Source of the DNA: CAZQKE01 sp964593865
GTDB lineage: Bacteria > Chloroflexota > Anaerolineae > JAAYZQ01
Length of the DNA: 25,304 nucleotides
Assembly: GCA_964593865.1 (NCBI GenBank)
Contig: CAZQKE010000105.1
Span: 1 to 25,304, forward strand
Direction: 5' to 3'
Below are positions 7,463 to 14,518 of this stretch, one piece after another (position 1 is the first letter of the stretch; each line of letters starts with the position of its first letter). The notes beneath the pieces are model-generated. The model was not told where the DNA came from and did not search any database. It worked only from the letters and a program-made list of their open reading frames with translations. Both the position numbers and the translations under genes were made by a program.

Positions 7463-8947
7463 TTGGCGACGGAAAGCTTCCCGGCACGGAGCACAACCTG
7501 GAGCATTTCCCGCAGCATGGGTGGGCTGCTGGCCCTGCTCTTGCTTGGGGGGGCGTTGGGGCTGCTGGCCCTGGGCTGGGAACAGACGGCCGCTCCTCTG
7601 ACCGTGGAAGTGGACGGTCGGCAGTATCTCCTCCGCACCCATGCCACTACCGTCGGCGAAGCGTTGCGTCGTGCCGGATTCACCCTGCATCCGGAGGACC
7701 GAATTTCGCCGGGACCGGCGGAGCCGCTGCGGACGGGAATCGTCGTACGGATACAACGCGCCCGACCGGTGCAACTCCAGGCCGACGGTCGTATCCGCTC
7801 GCTGCGTACCCACGCCGAAACGGTGGGCGACCTGCTGGCCGAAGCCGGTGTCAAAGTCCACCCCGCCGACGAAATCCGGCTGGGCGGCCAAATCGTCGGC
7901 CCCGATACCCTCCTGACCGCCGTCGCCGACGGCGGTCCCCCTTTTGTCTCTTTGCGCCGTGCCATCTCCGTCACCCTGAACGATGACGGCGTGACGATGA
8001 CTCTGGTCAGCACCCAACCCACCGTAGGCCGAGTCTTACAAGAGCAAAAAGTGCAACTTTATCCCGGCGACGCGATAACGCCCGACCTGCAGACGGCGGT
8101 CACGCCGGGCCTGGTCATCACCGTTGAGCGGTCGCTGCCCGTGGAGATTCGGGTGGATGGGCGCACCATCCACACCCGTACTTTGGCCAAGACGGTAGGC
8201 GGCGTGCTGGCCCAGGAGGGCATCGTCTTAGCAGGCCGGGACCGGGCCACCCCCGACCTGGATGAGCCGCTGCGGGCCGGGATGACCATCCAGATCACCC
8301 GCGTCCGCGAGGAGTTTGTCGTAGAGTTTGACCCCATCCCCTTCGCAACGGTTTGGGTTCCCGACCCGGAGGTAGAGATTGACCACATCCGCTTGGTGCA
8401 AGAAGGCCAAACCGGGTTGAACAAGCGTCGCTATCGGGTGGTGTATGAAAACGGCCGGGAGGTGGAGCGGGTTCTGGAAGATTCTTGGGCCGAACGCCCT
8501 CCCATCACCAAGACGATGGCATACGGCACAAAGATCGTCATCCGCACCCTGGATACACCCTATGGTCCCGTTGAATACTGGCGCAAAATGCGGGTGTACG
8601 TCACTTCCTACAAACCGTCCTCTTGCGGCAAGCCCAAAGATCATCCCCGTTATGGCTACACCCGCCTGGGGATCAAGCTCCGCAAGGGCATCGTCGCCGT
8701 GGATCCTACCGTGATCCCCCTCAAAACATGGATGTACGTCCCCGGCTACGGCATTGCCAAAGCGGGTGACACGGGGGGCGGGGTCAAGGGCAAATTTGTG
8801 GACTTGGGCTTTTCCGACGACGATTACGAATCGTGGCACTGGTGGATGGACATCTACCTATTGACGCCCGTCCCACCTCCTTCCAAGATCCGCTACGTCC
8901 TACCCGATTGGCCCAAATTCCCCGACCGCGGTCGTTGGAGCCGCTAG
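7463..8947 (+). CDS. DUF348/G5/3D domain cell-wall protein
   Basis: The 494-residue product is a membrane-anchored or secreted wall protein. One N-terminal hydrophobic helix (about 19-39) is followed by four DUF348-type repeats, each with a TVGEALRRAG-like core (TVGEALRRAG, TVGDLLAEAG, TVGRVLQEQK, TVGGVLAQEG). A G5-like segment and a C-terminal 3D domain (about 378-466) complete it. The 3D domain keeps its three aspartates in AVDPTVIP, GDTGGGVKG and FVDLGF. This is the architecture of YabE/Rpf-related proteins; 3D domains resemble MltA lytic transglycosylases, so peptidoglycan cleavage is likely. I chose TTG 7463 because AAGGGTGG precedes it by five bases and lies just inside the promoter's transcript. 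ksgA follows 15 bp later; in Bacillus subtilis yabE also lies close upstream of ksgA (rnmV between). Confidence 0.88.
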   Translation: MATESFPARSTTWSISRSMGGLLALLLLGGALGLLALGWEQTAAPLTVEVDGRQYLLRTHATTVGEALRRAGFTLHPEDRISPGPAEPLRTGIVVRIQRARPVQLQADGRIRSLRTHAETVGDLLAEAGVKVHPADEIRLGGQIVGPDTLLTAVADGGPPFVSLRRAISVTLNDDGVTMTLVSTQPTVGRVLQEQKVQLYPGDAITPDLQTAVTPGLVITVERSLPVEIRVDGRTIHTRTLAKTVGGVLAQEGIVLAGRDRATPDLDEPLRAGMTIQITRVREEFVVEFDPIPFATVWVPDPEVEIDHIRLVQEGQTGLNKRRYRVVYENGREVERVLEDSWAERPPITKTMAYGTKIVIRTLDTPYGPVEYWRKMRVYVTSYKPSSCGKPKDHPRYGYTRLGIKLRKGIVAVDPTVIPLKTWMYVPGYGIAKAGDTGGGVKGKFVDLGFSDDDYESWHWWMDIYLLTPVPPPSKIRYVLPDWPKFPDRGRWSR

Positions 8948-8962
8948 GGGCCTTGTGGCGCG

Positions 8963-9805
8963 ATGGCGGAAAGCATCTCTTCCCTGCTCCGTGCCCACGG
9001 TCTGCGCCCCCAAAAGGGCCTGGGGCAAAACTTTCTCACCGATCCTGCCATCCTGGAGCGGATCGCTGCCGCTGCCGATCTAACCGCTGCCGACACGGTG
9101 GTGGAAGTGGGGGCCGGCCTGGGCCATCTCACCTCCCTGCTGGCCGAACGGGCCGGGCGTGTCATCGCCGTTGAAATTGACGGGCGGTTGATCCCCCTCC
9201 TCCGCCGACGGTTGGCCGATTATGCCAACGTGGAGATCGTCCGGGGCGACATCTTGCGGTTCCCGACCCCTGCCTCTCCGTGCACCAAAGTCGTGGGCAA
9301 CCTGCCCTACTATTTGACCTCTGCGATCTTGCGCCACTTTTTGGAAAGAGAGCCGCGCCCTTGTCTCCTTGTCGTCACGGTGCAGGATGAAGTGGCGGAA
9401 CGGATCGTAGCCGAGCCGGGGGCCATGAACCTGTTGGCACTCGGCGTTCAATTCTACGGTTCCCCCCGGATCGTGATGCGGGTCAAAGCGGGGGCTTTTT
9501 ACCCTCGTCCCAAAGTGGATTCGGCGGTGGTGCGGATAGATGTGGGCGAACAACCTACGGTAGCACTGCCGGAAGGCGTGGATGACGCGCTCTTTTTCCG
9601 GGTAGCGCGGGCCGGGTTCGGCCAGAAGCGCAAAACATTGCGCAACGCCCTTGCCGCAGGGCTGGGGATCACAAAGGAGCAGGCCGAAAGTGCATTGCTC
9701 GCCGCCGGGATCGACCCCCGACGCCGGGCCGAAACGCTCGGTCTGGAGGAGTGGGCCAACCTGAGTGCTCAATGTGCCGAGATGGTTCGTGGACGGGACA
9801 CGTAG
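8963..9805 (+). CDS. ksgA: 16S rRNA (adenine1518-N6/adenine1519-N6)-dimethyltransferase
   Basis: This 280-residue SAM-dependent enzyme dimethylates two adjacent adenines in the 3'-terminal helix of 16S rRNA during small-subunit maturation. The N-terminal KGLGQNFLTDP (residues 18-28) is the KsgA/Dim1 signature. The SAM-binding motif is VVEVGAGLGHLT (46-57), the acidic ribose contact is VIAVEID, and the catalytic motif is NLPYYLTS. The C-terminal helical domain with FGQKRKTLRNAL is complete. The ATG has only a weak AGGGG about twelve bases upstream. Probably co-transcribed with the 3D-domain gene. The gene converges on the aminotransferase; the 58-bp gap holds no clear terminator. Confidence 0.97.
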   Translation: MAESISSLLRAHGLRPQKGLGQNFLTDPAILERIAAAADLTAADTVVEVGAGLGHLTSLLAERAGRVIAVEIDGRLIPLLRRRLADYANVEIVRGDILRFPTPASPCTKVVGNLPYYLTSAILRHFLEREPRPCLLVVTVQDEVAERIVAEPGAMNLLALGVQFYGSPRIVMRVKAGAFYPRPKVDSAVVRIDVGEQPTVALPEGVDDALFFRVARAGFGQKRKTLRNALAAGLGITKEQAESALLAAGIDPRRRAETLGLEEWANLSAQCAEMVRGRDT

Positions 9806-9863
9806 ACGGCGCGGGATTCCGGCCTGTACGGTGTTGCGTTGCGCAAGTTGTGACCCTGTCTCC

Positions 9864-11315
9864 TCACACCCCACAACGGGGCACCGACTCCCGACGCGCC
9901 CGCCGTTCCGGCCCCGGTTGCAGGGCAAAGTACCGCTCATAGTTCGGCGTGTACCCTTTGGGCCGATAAGCCCCGGAAGCGGGGTCCTGCTCATATTCCC
10001 CGCGAATCTCCCCGGCGGCGATGCGGGCCAGCACCTCGGCGGCATGGTCCACCTCCTCCGGCGTGTTGTAGCAACCGAAGCTGATCCGCACCAGGCCGGG
10101 CAACCCCCGCCGCCGCCCGGCCAAAATCTCCCGGCGATGGCGCAACGCCTCTTCGTCGGAAACCTTCATCAGCCGCAGGATATAAGGGTGGGCGCAGAAA
10201 CAGCCGTTGCGCACGGCTATCGCCCCTTCGAAACTGAGCACCGCCGCCACCTTGTAGTGGTCCACCCCCCGCACGTTGAAGGGGATGACGCCCACCCGCT
10301 CCGTAACGCGGTCGGGGTCGGTTGAGCCGTAAATCTGGATGCCCTCAATCTCCCCCAGGCGGCGCAGGGCGTAGGCCGTCAGCTCCGCCTCGTGGCGGGC
10401 CAGGGCCTCCATGCCGATCTCTTGCAGGCTGAGCACCGCCTGGGCCAGGGCCACCGCCCCGACGACGTTGGGGCTGCCCGCTTCGTCCCGGTCGGGGGGA
10501 GCGGCCCAGCGCACATCGTTCACCGTCACAATGTCCACCGTGCCGCCGCCCACCATGTCGGGCGTCCCCTGGGCAAAGACCTCCGTCGGGCCGATGAGGG
10601 CGCCGGTCCCGTAGGGGGCATACATCTTGTGGGCCGAAAGGGCGACGAAATCCAGGTGACCGGGGTCGTCGTCGGGCCGCATGTCAATGGCCCGGTGGGG
10701 GGCCAACTGCGCCGCATCCACCAGGATCTTTGCGCCGACGGCGTGGGCCTTTTCCGCCAGGCGGTGGATGGGGTTCAGCCAGCCGGTCACGTTGGACGCC
10801 CCGCTGATGGCCACCAGCTTGACCCGCCCGGCGTACCGGTCCAGCAGCCGGTCAAAATCCTCCTCATCCAGCGAACCGTCGTCGTGGACGGCCACATGGA
10901 TCAGGCGCGCCCGCTGCCGCCAGGGCAGGTCGTTGGAATGGTGCTCCATCCACGAGCAGAGCACCACGTCATCCCGTTCCAGGGGGAAGCGACGGGCCAG
11001 TTTGTTGATTGCTTCTGTCGTGTTCTTGCCAAAGATCACGGTATTGGTCGTCAGGTCCGCGCCCACGAAACAGCCCACAATGTCGTGGGCCTGCTCATAG
11101 GCTTCTGTGGCGATCTGGCTCTTGAAGCCGGTCCCCCGGTGGACGCTGGAGTACCAGGTCATAAACTCGTTGACCTTGTCAAAAACGGGCCGCAGGGCAG
11201 GGGTGCTGGCCGCGTTGTCAAAGTTGACATACTGCCGCGACGAGCCATCCAGCAACGGGACCTGCGTATCAATGCCTACGATATTTTCCCGGACATTTTC
11301 AATCGTCAGCTTCAT
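9864..11315 (-). CDS. Class V aminotransferase, cysteine desulfurase (SufS/Csd)-like
   Basis: This 483-residue PLP enzyme has the class V fold. The PLP lysine is K230 in SAHKMYAPYGTG, the pyridine-N aspartate is D200 in VDAAQ, and HH 125-126 precede the stacking region. Cysteines C372 and C374 in GCFCAHPY fall where SufS-type desulfurases carry the active-site cysteine, so sulfur release from cysteine is the likeliest reaction. It is longer than typical SufS (about 405 residues): the last 50 residues or so form an Arg-rich extension. No scaffold or other suf/isc gene is adjacent. ATG 11315 is preceded by AAGGAGG at ideal distance; the open frame extends to 11381, but that would overlap the glycosyltransferase gene. 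The exact substrate is uncertain. Confidence 0.85.
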   Translation of the reverse strand: MKLTIENVRENIVGIDTQVPLLDGSSRQYVNFDNAASTPALRPVFDKVNEFMTWYSSVHRGTGFKSQIATEAYEQAHDIVGCFVGADLTTNTVIFGKNTTEAINKLARRFPLERDDVVLCSWMEHHSNDLPWRQRARLIHVAVHDDGSLDEEDFDRLLDRYAGRVKLVAISGASNVTGWLNPIHRLAEKAHAVGAKILVDAAQLAPHRAIDMRPDDDPGHLDFVALSAHKMYAPYGTGALIGPTEVFAQGTPDMVGGGTVDIVTVNDVRWAAPPDRDEAGSPNVVGAVALAQAVLSLQEIGMEALARHEAELTAYALRRLGEIEGIQIYGSTDPDRVTERVGVIPFNVRGVDHYKVAAVLSFEGAIAVRNGCFCAHPYILRLMKVSDEEALRHRREILAGRRRGLPGLVRISFGCYNTPEEVDHAAEVLARIAAGEIRGEYEQDPASGAYRPKGYTPNYERYFALQPGPERRARRESVPRCGV

Positions 11316-11349
11316 CTTTGCCTCCTTGTCGGTCGTTTTCCCCTTCCCC

Positions 11350-11385
11350 CATCGGTCATTCTTCCTTTCGCCATTGGTCATTGAG
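11350..11385 (+). repeat. Heptanucleotide repeats over the GT39-like gene's stop
   Basis: CATCGGT-CATTCTT (11350-11363) and CATTGGT-CATTGAG (11372-11385) are two pairs of a 7-bp motif with consensus CATTGGT. They cover the end of the glycosyltransferase gene and its TGA (11356-11358). The same motif, on the other strand, forms six tandem units at 13223-13264. Confidence 0.55.
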
Positions 11386-14199
11386 GACTACCCTTTCTCC
11401 CAGGCGTTGGCCGTTGGTCGGATCGTAAAGGCCCACGGCCAGGCGATACGTGCCCGGCGGCAGGTCGGGGGGCAGGGGGATGAGGTGGCGGTCGGTCAAG
11501 TATTCGCCCGGCAGCCAGCCCAGGGTCGGGTAGGCCCCCTCGCCCGGCGTCCCATCATGCTGGGCGACGATGCGGCCCTCGGCGTCGAGCAGGTGGACAA
11601 AGGCGAAATAGTTGCGGTCGGGCGTGGTCAGGGCGTGCCAGTAGAGGGTGACGGCCAGGTAGGGGGCATCGGGCCGGGGGGGATCGGGGTCCAGGTCGTA
11701 GCCGATCAGCGCAACGCCGGGACCAAAGGTGGCCTGTTGGGCGTGCCGGGGGGTCGGCGGCCGGTAGTTGCGCGCCCGGTCCCGCACCTCAACCTCGGTC
11801 AGGAACAGGGATGCATCCCCGCCCTTCGGCTCGACGGGGCGGCCATCGGCGGCGCGGACCAGGCTCAGGGTCAGGCGGTAGCGGCCCGGCGGGACCGCCG
11901 CCGGGATGGGCAGGTCGTGGGGGTCGCGCACCAGCTCGCCCGCCTGCCACCAGGCGGTGGGATAGGTCCCGGCCACCGGCTTTTCGGTCAGCTCGGCCAA
12001 CACATCTCCTCCCTCGTCCAGCAGGCGCAGGCGCGGCAGAAAATCCTCACCGGGGGCGGCCAACGCCTGCCAGAACAGGTACACGGGGACCGCTTCGCCG
12101 GGTAGGAAGCTCCGCTCCTGGGGGGCGTTGAATCCCAAAAAGCGCAGGCGGTCGCCAAAGGGCACATCCCGGCGTTCGGCGATTTCCAACGCTTCCGGCG
12201 GCGGAGGCGTCCGGGGCCGGGCGACGCGCACCGTGCCCAGCGTCACCTCGCCGCCGCTGCCCCCCTGGAAAACGACCGGCAGCACGGCCACGTCGTCGCT
12301 GCGGTAGACGCGCAAAGTGAGGCGATAGTCGCCCGGCGGCGTGCCCGCCGGGATCGGCAGGCCGTGGTGGTCGGGCCGGAGGACGCCCACCGCCGCCTGA
12401 AAGTCGCAGCTCGGCGGCGCATCCCGCTGCGCCCAGAGATGCCCCGTCGGGCCGACCAGGCGCAAGCCGACGGTGTACTCCTCGGCGGGCGGTTCGGTCA
12501 CGCGCCAGGTCAGGTCCACCGCCGCCACGCCCCAGGCCGATTCCAGGGGGCCGGGCGTCAGGGCGGCTCCCTCTAGTTGCAGCCAGTCGCCAAAACGGGC
12601 CGTCGCCGTCAGGCTCTGCGGCTCACCGGCCACGAAAAAGGCCAGCACCGTGTTTTCGCCGTACCATTCGCGCAGGGTGGGGTAGGCTTTTTGGGTCAGA
12701 TAGGCGTCCACCTGCTCTTCCAGGATGCGGCCCATGGCCTGGTGTTCGGGGAACCAAAGGCGGCGATGTTCGGCCAACAGGTCATCCAGGTCGGCGGCCA
12801 TCCGGGTCGGGTCGTCGGCCCACATCTGCCGCTCGCGGGGGAGCACTTGCCGGGGCGTCAAAAAGAGGGCCGGGCGGGTCGCCTCGTCGGGCAGGTAGGA
12901 TGCAAAGTAGCCCACCTGCCAGGGGTGGACGCACAGGATGGCATCGGAAGGCAGGGCCAGGGCGCGGATCCGCTCGGCGAGGGGACGGTAGTCATCCTCC
13001 GGGTAGCGGGGGACGGTGTAGAAAAAGGCCAGGGAGACGGCGGCCAGGACTACAAAGGCGGCCAGGGGCCATCGCATCCGCCGGTGCAGGGCGAGCAGCC
13101 CCTGGGCGAACAGGAGCAAAAAGGCGGGCAGGGCCAGCAGCAGGAGCCGCTCCACGCGGGGCGGGTTGAAGGGCAGGAGGAGGTTGACGATAAAGCCGCA
13201 TGTGAGGGTGACGGTTAGAATGACCGATGACCAACGATCAATGTTCAATGACCAATGTTTGATGGTCGGCGGCAAATGCCCGATGTATTTGCGTGCCAGC
13301 AGCAGGAGCAGGACCGCCAGGGGCAGCAAACCCACCCACCAGAACTCGGCCAGGGCGCCTTCGGCGTGGCCCCATTGGAAAGCGGCCAGGTGGCGGGCCG
13401 GGTAGGTGAGCAAGCCGTAGGGGCGATCCCCTTCGACGCCGACTTTAAAGTGGACGTAGGTCGCCAGCCGGGGGGCGGCGTACAGCAGCCAGGGCGCAAA
13501 GAGCAGCCCCACGGCCAGCTGCGCCCCCAGCCAGGGGAGCAACCGGCTTGGGCGCGGCTTCTCTTCGCCGCCGGGCCGCCGGGCCGCCGGAGGTGCGGTG
13601 CGCTTTGCGCCCGGACGGTAGGCGAATATGATGACCAGGTTCAGGGCCAGCAGCAAAAAGGCGGCATAGTATTGGGTGTAAAGGGCCGCCGTTGCCGCCG
13701 CGACGTACCCCCCCAGCCCGGCGATTCCCCCGTCTCCCAACGCCCATTTCACCGCGAAATACCAGGCCGCCAGCCCCAGCAGCATCACCAGGCCGTACAT
13801 CCGCACTTCCTGGGAATAGTAGACGGCAAAGGGCGAAAGGGCCAGGAGGAAGGCGGCCAGCAGCCCGCCCTTTGCCCCCAGCAGCCGCCGCCCGATGAGG
13901 AAAAGCAGCGGGACCGCCGCCGTGCCGATGACCACCGACAGCAGCCGGACCGAGAGGACGCCGGGGCCGAACAGCCGTATCCAGAGATGCAGCAGCAGGT
14001 AGTAGAGGGGAGGGTGGATGTCCACGGCGGTCAGGGCCAGCATGGAGCGCGGGTCGGAAGTGGCGAAATAGAGGCTCCACCCTTCGTCCCACCACAAGGG
14101 TTGGAACGAAAGGCGGGCAACCCGCAGGGCCAGGGCCGGCAGCATCAGCGCCAGCCCCTGCGCCAGACCCGATTTCCGCAAAGAGATGATCAAAGCCAC
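11356..14199 (-). CDS. GT39-like membrane glycosyltransferase with C-terminal beta modules
   Basis: This 947-residue GT-C protein has an N-terminal domain of about ten membrane helices (to roughly residue 400). The first extracytoplasmic loop carries the expected acidic pair in WWDEGWSL (D38, E39), followed by DIHPPLYYLLLHLW. Such enzymes transfer a sugar from a polyprenyl-phosphate donor outside the membrane. The outer part contains three similar beta-rich modules beginning near residues 530, 684 and 828, each ending in a P-P-G-x-Y-R-L strand (PPGDYRLTL, PPGRYRLTL, PPGTYRLAV). GTG 14199 is preceded by GGGAGG and GGAGG. The coding sequence holds a heptad repeat at 13223-13264. It lies downstream of the DUF2723 gene and 40 bp before the aminotransferase. 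Acceptor unknown; envelope glycan or glycoprotein is likely. Confidence 0.85.
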   Translation of the reverse strand: MALIISLRKSGLAQGLALMLPALALRVARLSFQPLWWDEGWSLYFATSDPRSMLALTAVDIHPPLYYLLLHLWIRLFGPGVLSVRLLSVVIGTAAVPLLFLIGRRLLGAKGGLLAAFLLALSPFAVYYSQEVRMYGLVMLLGLAAWYFAVKWALGDGGIAGLGGYVAAATAALYTQYYAAFLLLALNLVIIFAYRPGAKRTAPPAARRPGGEEKPRPSRLLPWLGAQLAVGLLFAPWLLYAAPRLATYVHFKVGVEGDRPYGLLTYPARHLAAFQWGHAEGALAEFWWVGLLPLAVLLLLLARKYIGHLPPTIKHWSLNIDRWSSVILTVTLTCGFIVNLLLPFNPPRVERLLLLALPAFLLLFAQGLLALHRRMRWPLAAFVVLAAVSLAFFYTVPRYPEDDYRPLAERIRALALPSDAILCVHPWQVGYFASYLPDEATRPALFLTPRQVLPRERQMWADDPTRMAADLDDLLAEHRRLWFPEHQAMGRILEEQVDAYLTQKAYPTLREWYGENTVLAFFVAGEPQSLTATARFGDWLQLEGAALTPGPLESAWGVAAVDLTWRVTEPPAEEYTVGLRLVGPTGHLWAQRDAPPSCDFQAAVGVLRPDHHGLPIPAGTPPGDYRLTLRVYRSDDVAVLPVVFQGGSGGEVTLGTVRVARPRTPPPPEALEIAERRDVPFGDRLRFLGFNAPQERSFLPGEAVPVYLFWQALAAPGEDFLPRLRLLDEGGDVLAELTEKPVAGTYPTAWWQAGELVRDPHDLPIPAAVPPGRYRLTLSLVRAADGRPVEPKGGDASLFLTEVEVRDRARNYRPPTPRHAQQATFGPGVALIGYDLDPDPPRPDAPYLAVTLYWHALTTPDRNYFAFVHLLDAEGRIVAQHDGTPGEGAYPTLGWLPGEYLTDRHLIPLPPDLPPGTYRLAVGLYDPTNGQRLGERVVLNDQWRKEE
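13223..13264 (-). repeat. Six heptanucleotide tandem repeats inside the GT39-like gene
   Basis: Reading the plus strand, six 7-bp units follow without a gap: ACCGATG, ACCAACG, ATCAATG, TTCAATG, ACCAATG, TTTGATG. Together they are 42 bp, so the reading frame is kept. The tract is clearly AT-richer than the surrounding gene. It encodes a short hydrophilic segment between two membrane helices (about residues 312-325). Confidence 0.65.
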
Positions 14200-14207
14200 A
14201 CCCTCCG

Positions 14208-14239
14208 CCCTCCCGGCAGCCTGAGAGCCTGCGGGAGGG
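14208..14239 (-). promoter_or_regulatory. Hairpin covering the GT39-like ribosome-binding site
   Basis: CCCTCCCG (14208-14215) pairs with CGGGAGGG (14232-14239), and CAG/CTG extends the stem past one bulge. In the mRNA the 3' arm is the Shine-Dalgarno-like GGGAGG eight bases before the GTG at 14199. The stem could therefore limit initiation or act as a weak terminator after the repeat array. Confidence 0.45.
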
Positions 14240-14241
14240 TT

Positions 14242-14474
14242 CCACGCCTTTGCGGTTTGGGTTTTGGAACCGCCAAGACGCCAAGAGCGCGAAGGTTTTC
14301 TTACTTTTTCTTCTTTCCTTTGCGGCCTTTGCGACTTCGCGGTTCAGATTTTGGAACCGCCAAGACGCAAAGGGCGCGAAGGTTTTCTTACTTTTTCTTC
14401 TTTCCTTTGCGACCTTTGCGCCTTTGCGGTTCAAATCTTGGAACCACCAAGACGCAAAGGGCGCGAAGGTTTTT
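14242..14474. repeat. 87-bp tandem array of inverted-repeat units
   Basis: Two full 87-bp units (14266-14352 and 14353-14439) are flanked by a partial right end (14242-14265) and a partial left end (14440-14474). Each unit starts with GGAACCGCCAAGACG and ends with a near-complement rich in CTTTGCG, so each can fold into a hairpin with about 27-bp imperfect arms around a TC-rich loop. A related element lies at 21419-21537. Short open frames across it are repeat translations, not genes. The array fills the gap between two glycosyltransferase genes. Confidence 0.8.
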
Positions 14475-14518
14475 CGGCCCCAAGCCCCCAGAGGGCGACC
14501 TCGGCCGCCCATGCAGCT

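Noticed and set aside
6530..8017. 495-codon minus-strand frame
   Set aside because: It runs antisense across the membrane protein and the 3D-domain gene, is rich in Gln, Gly, Arg and Pro, and has no domain signal.
14242..14474. Possible CRISPR array
   Set aside because: Units are contiguous with no unique spacers, each is an inverted repeat, and there are no cas genes.
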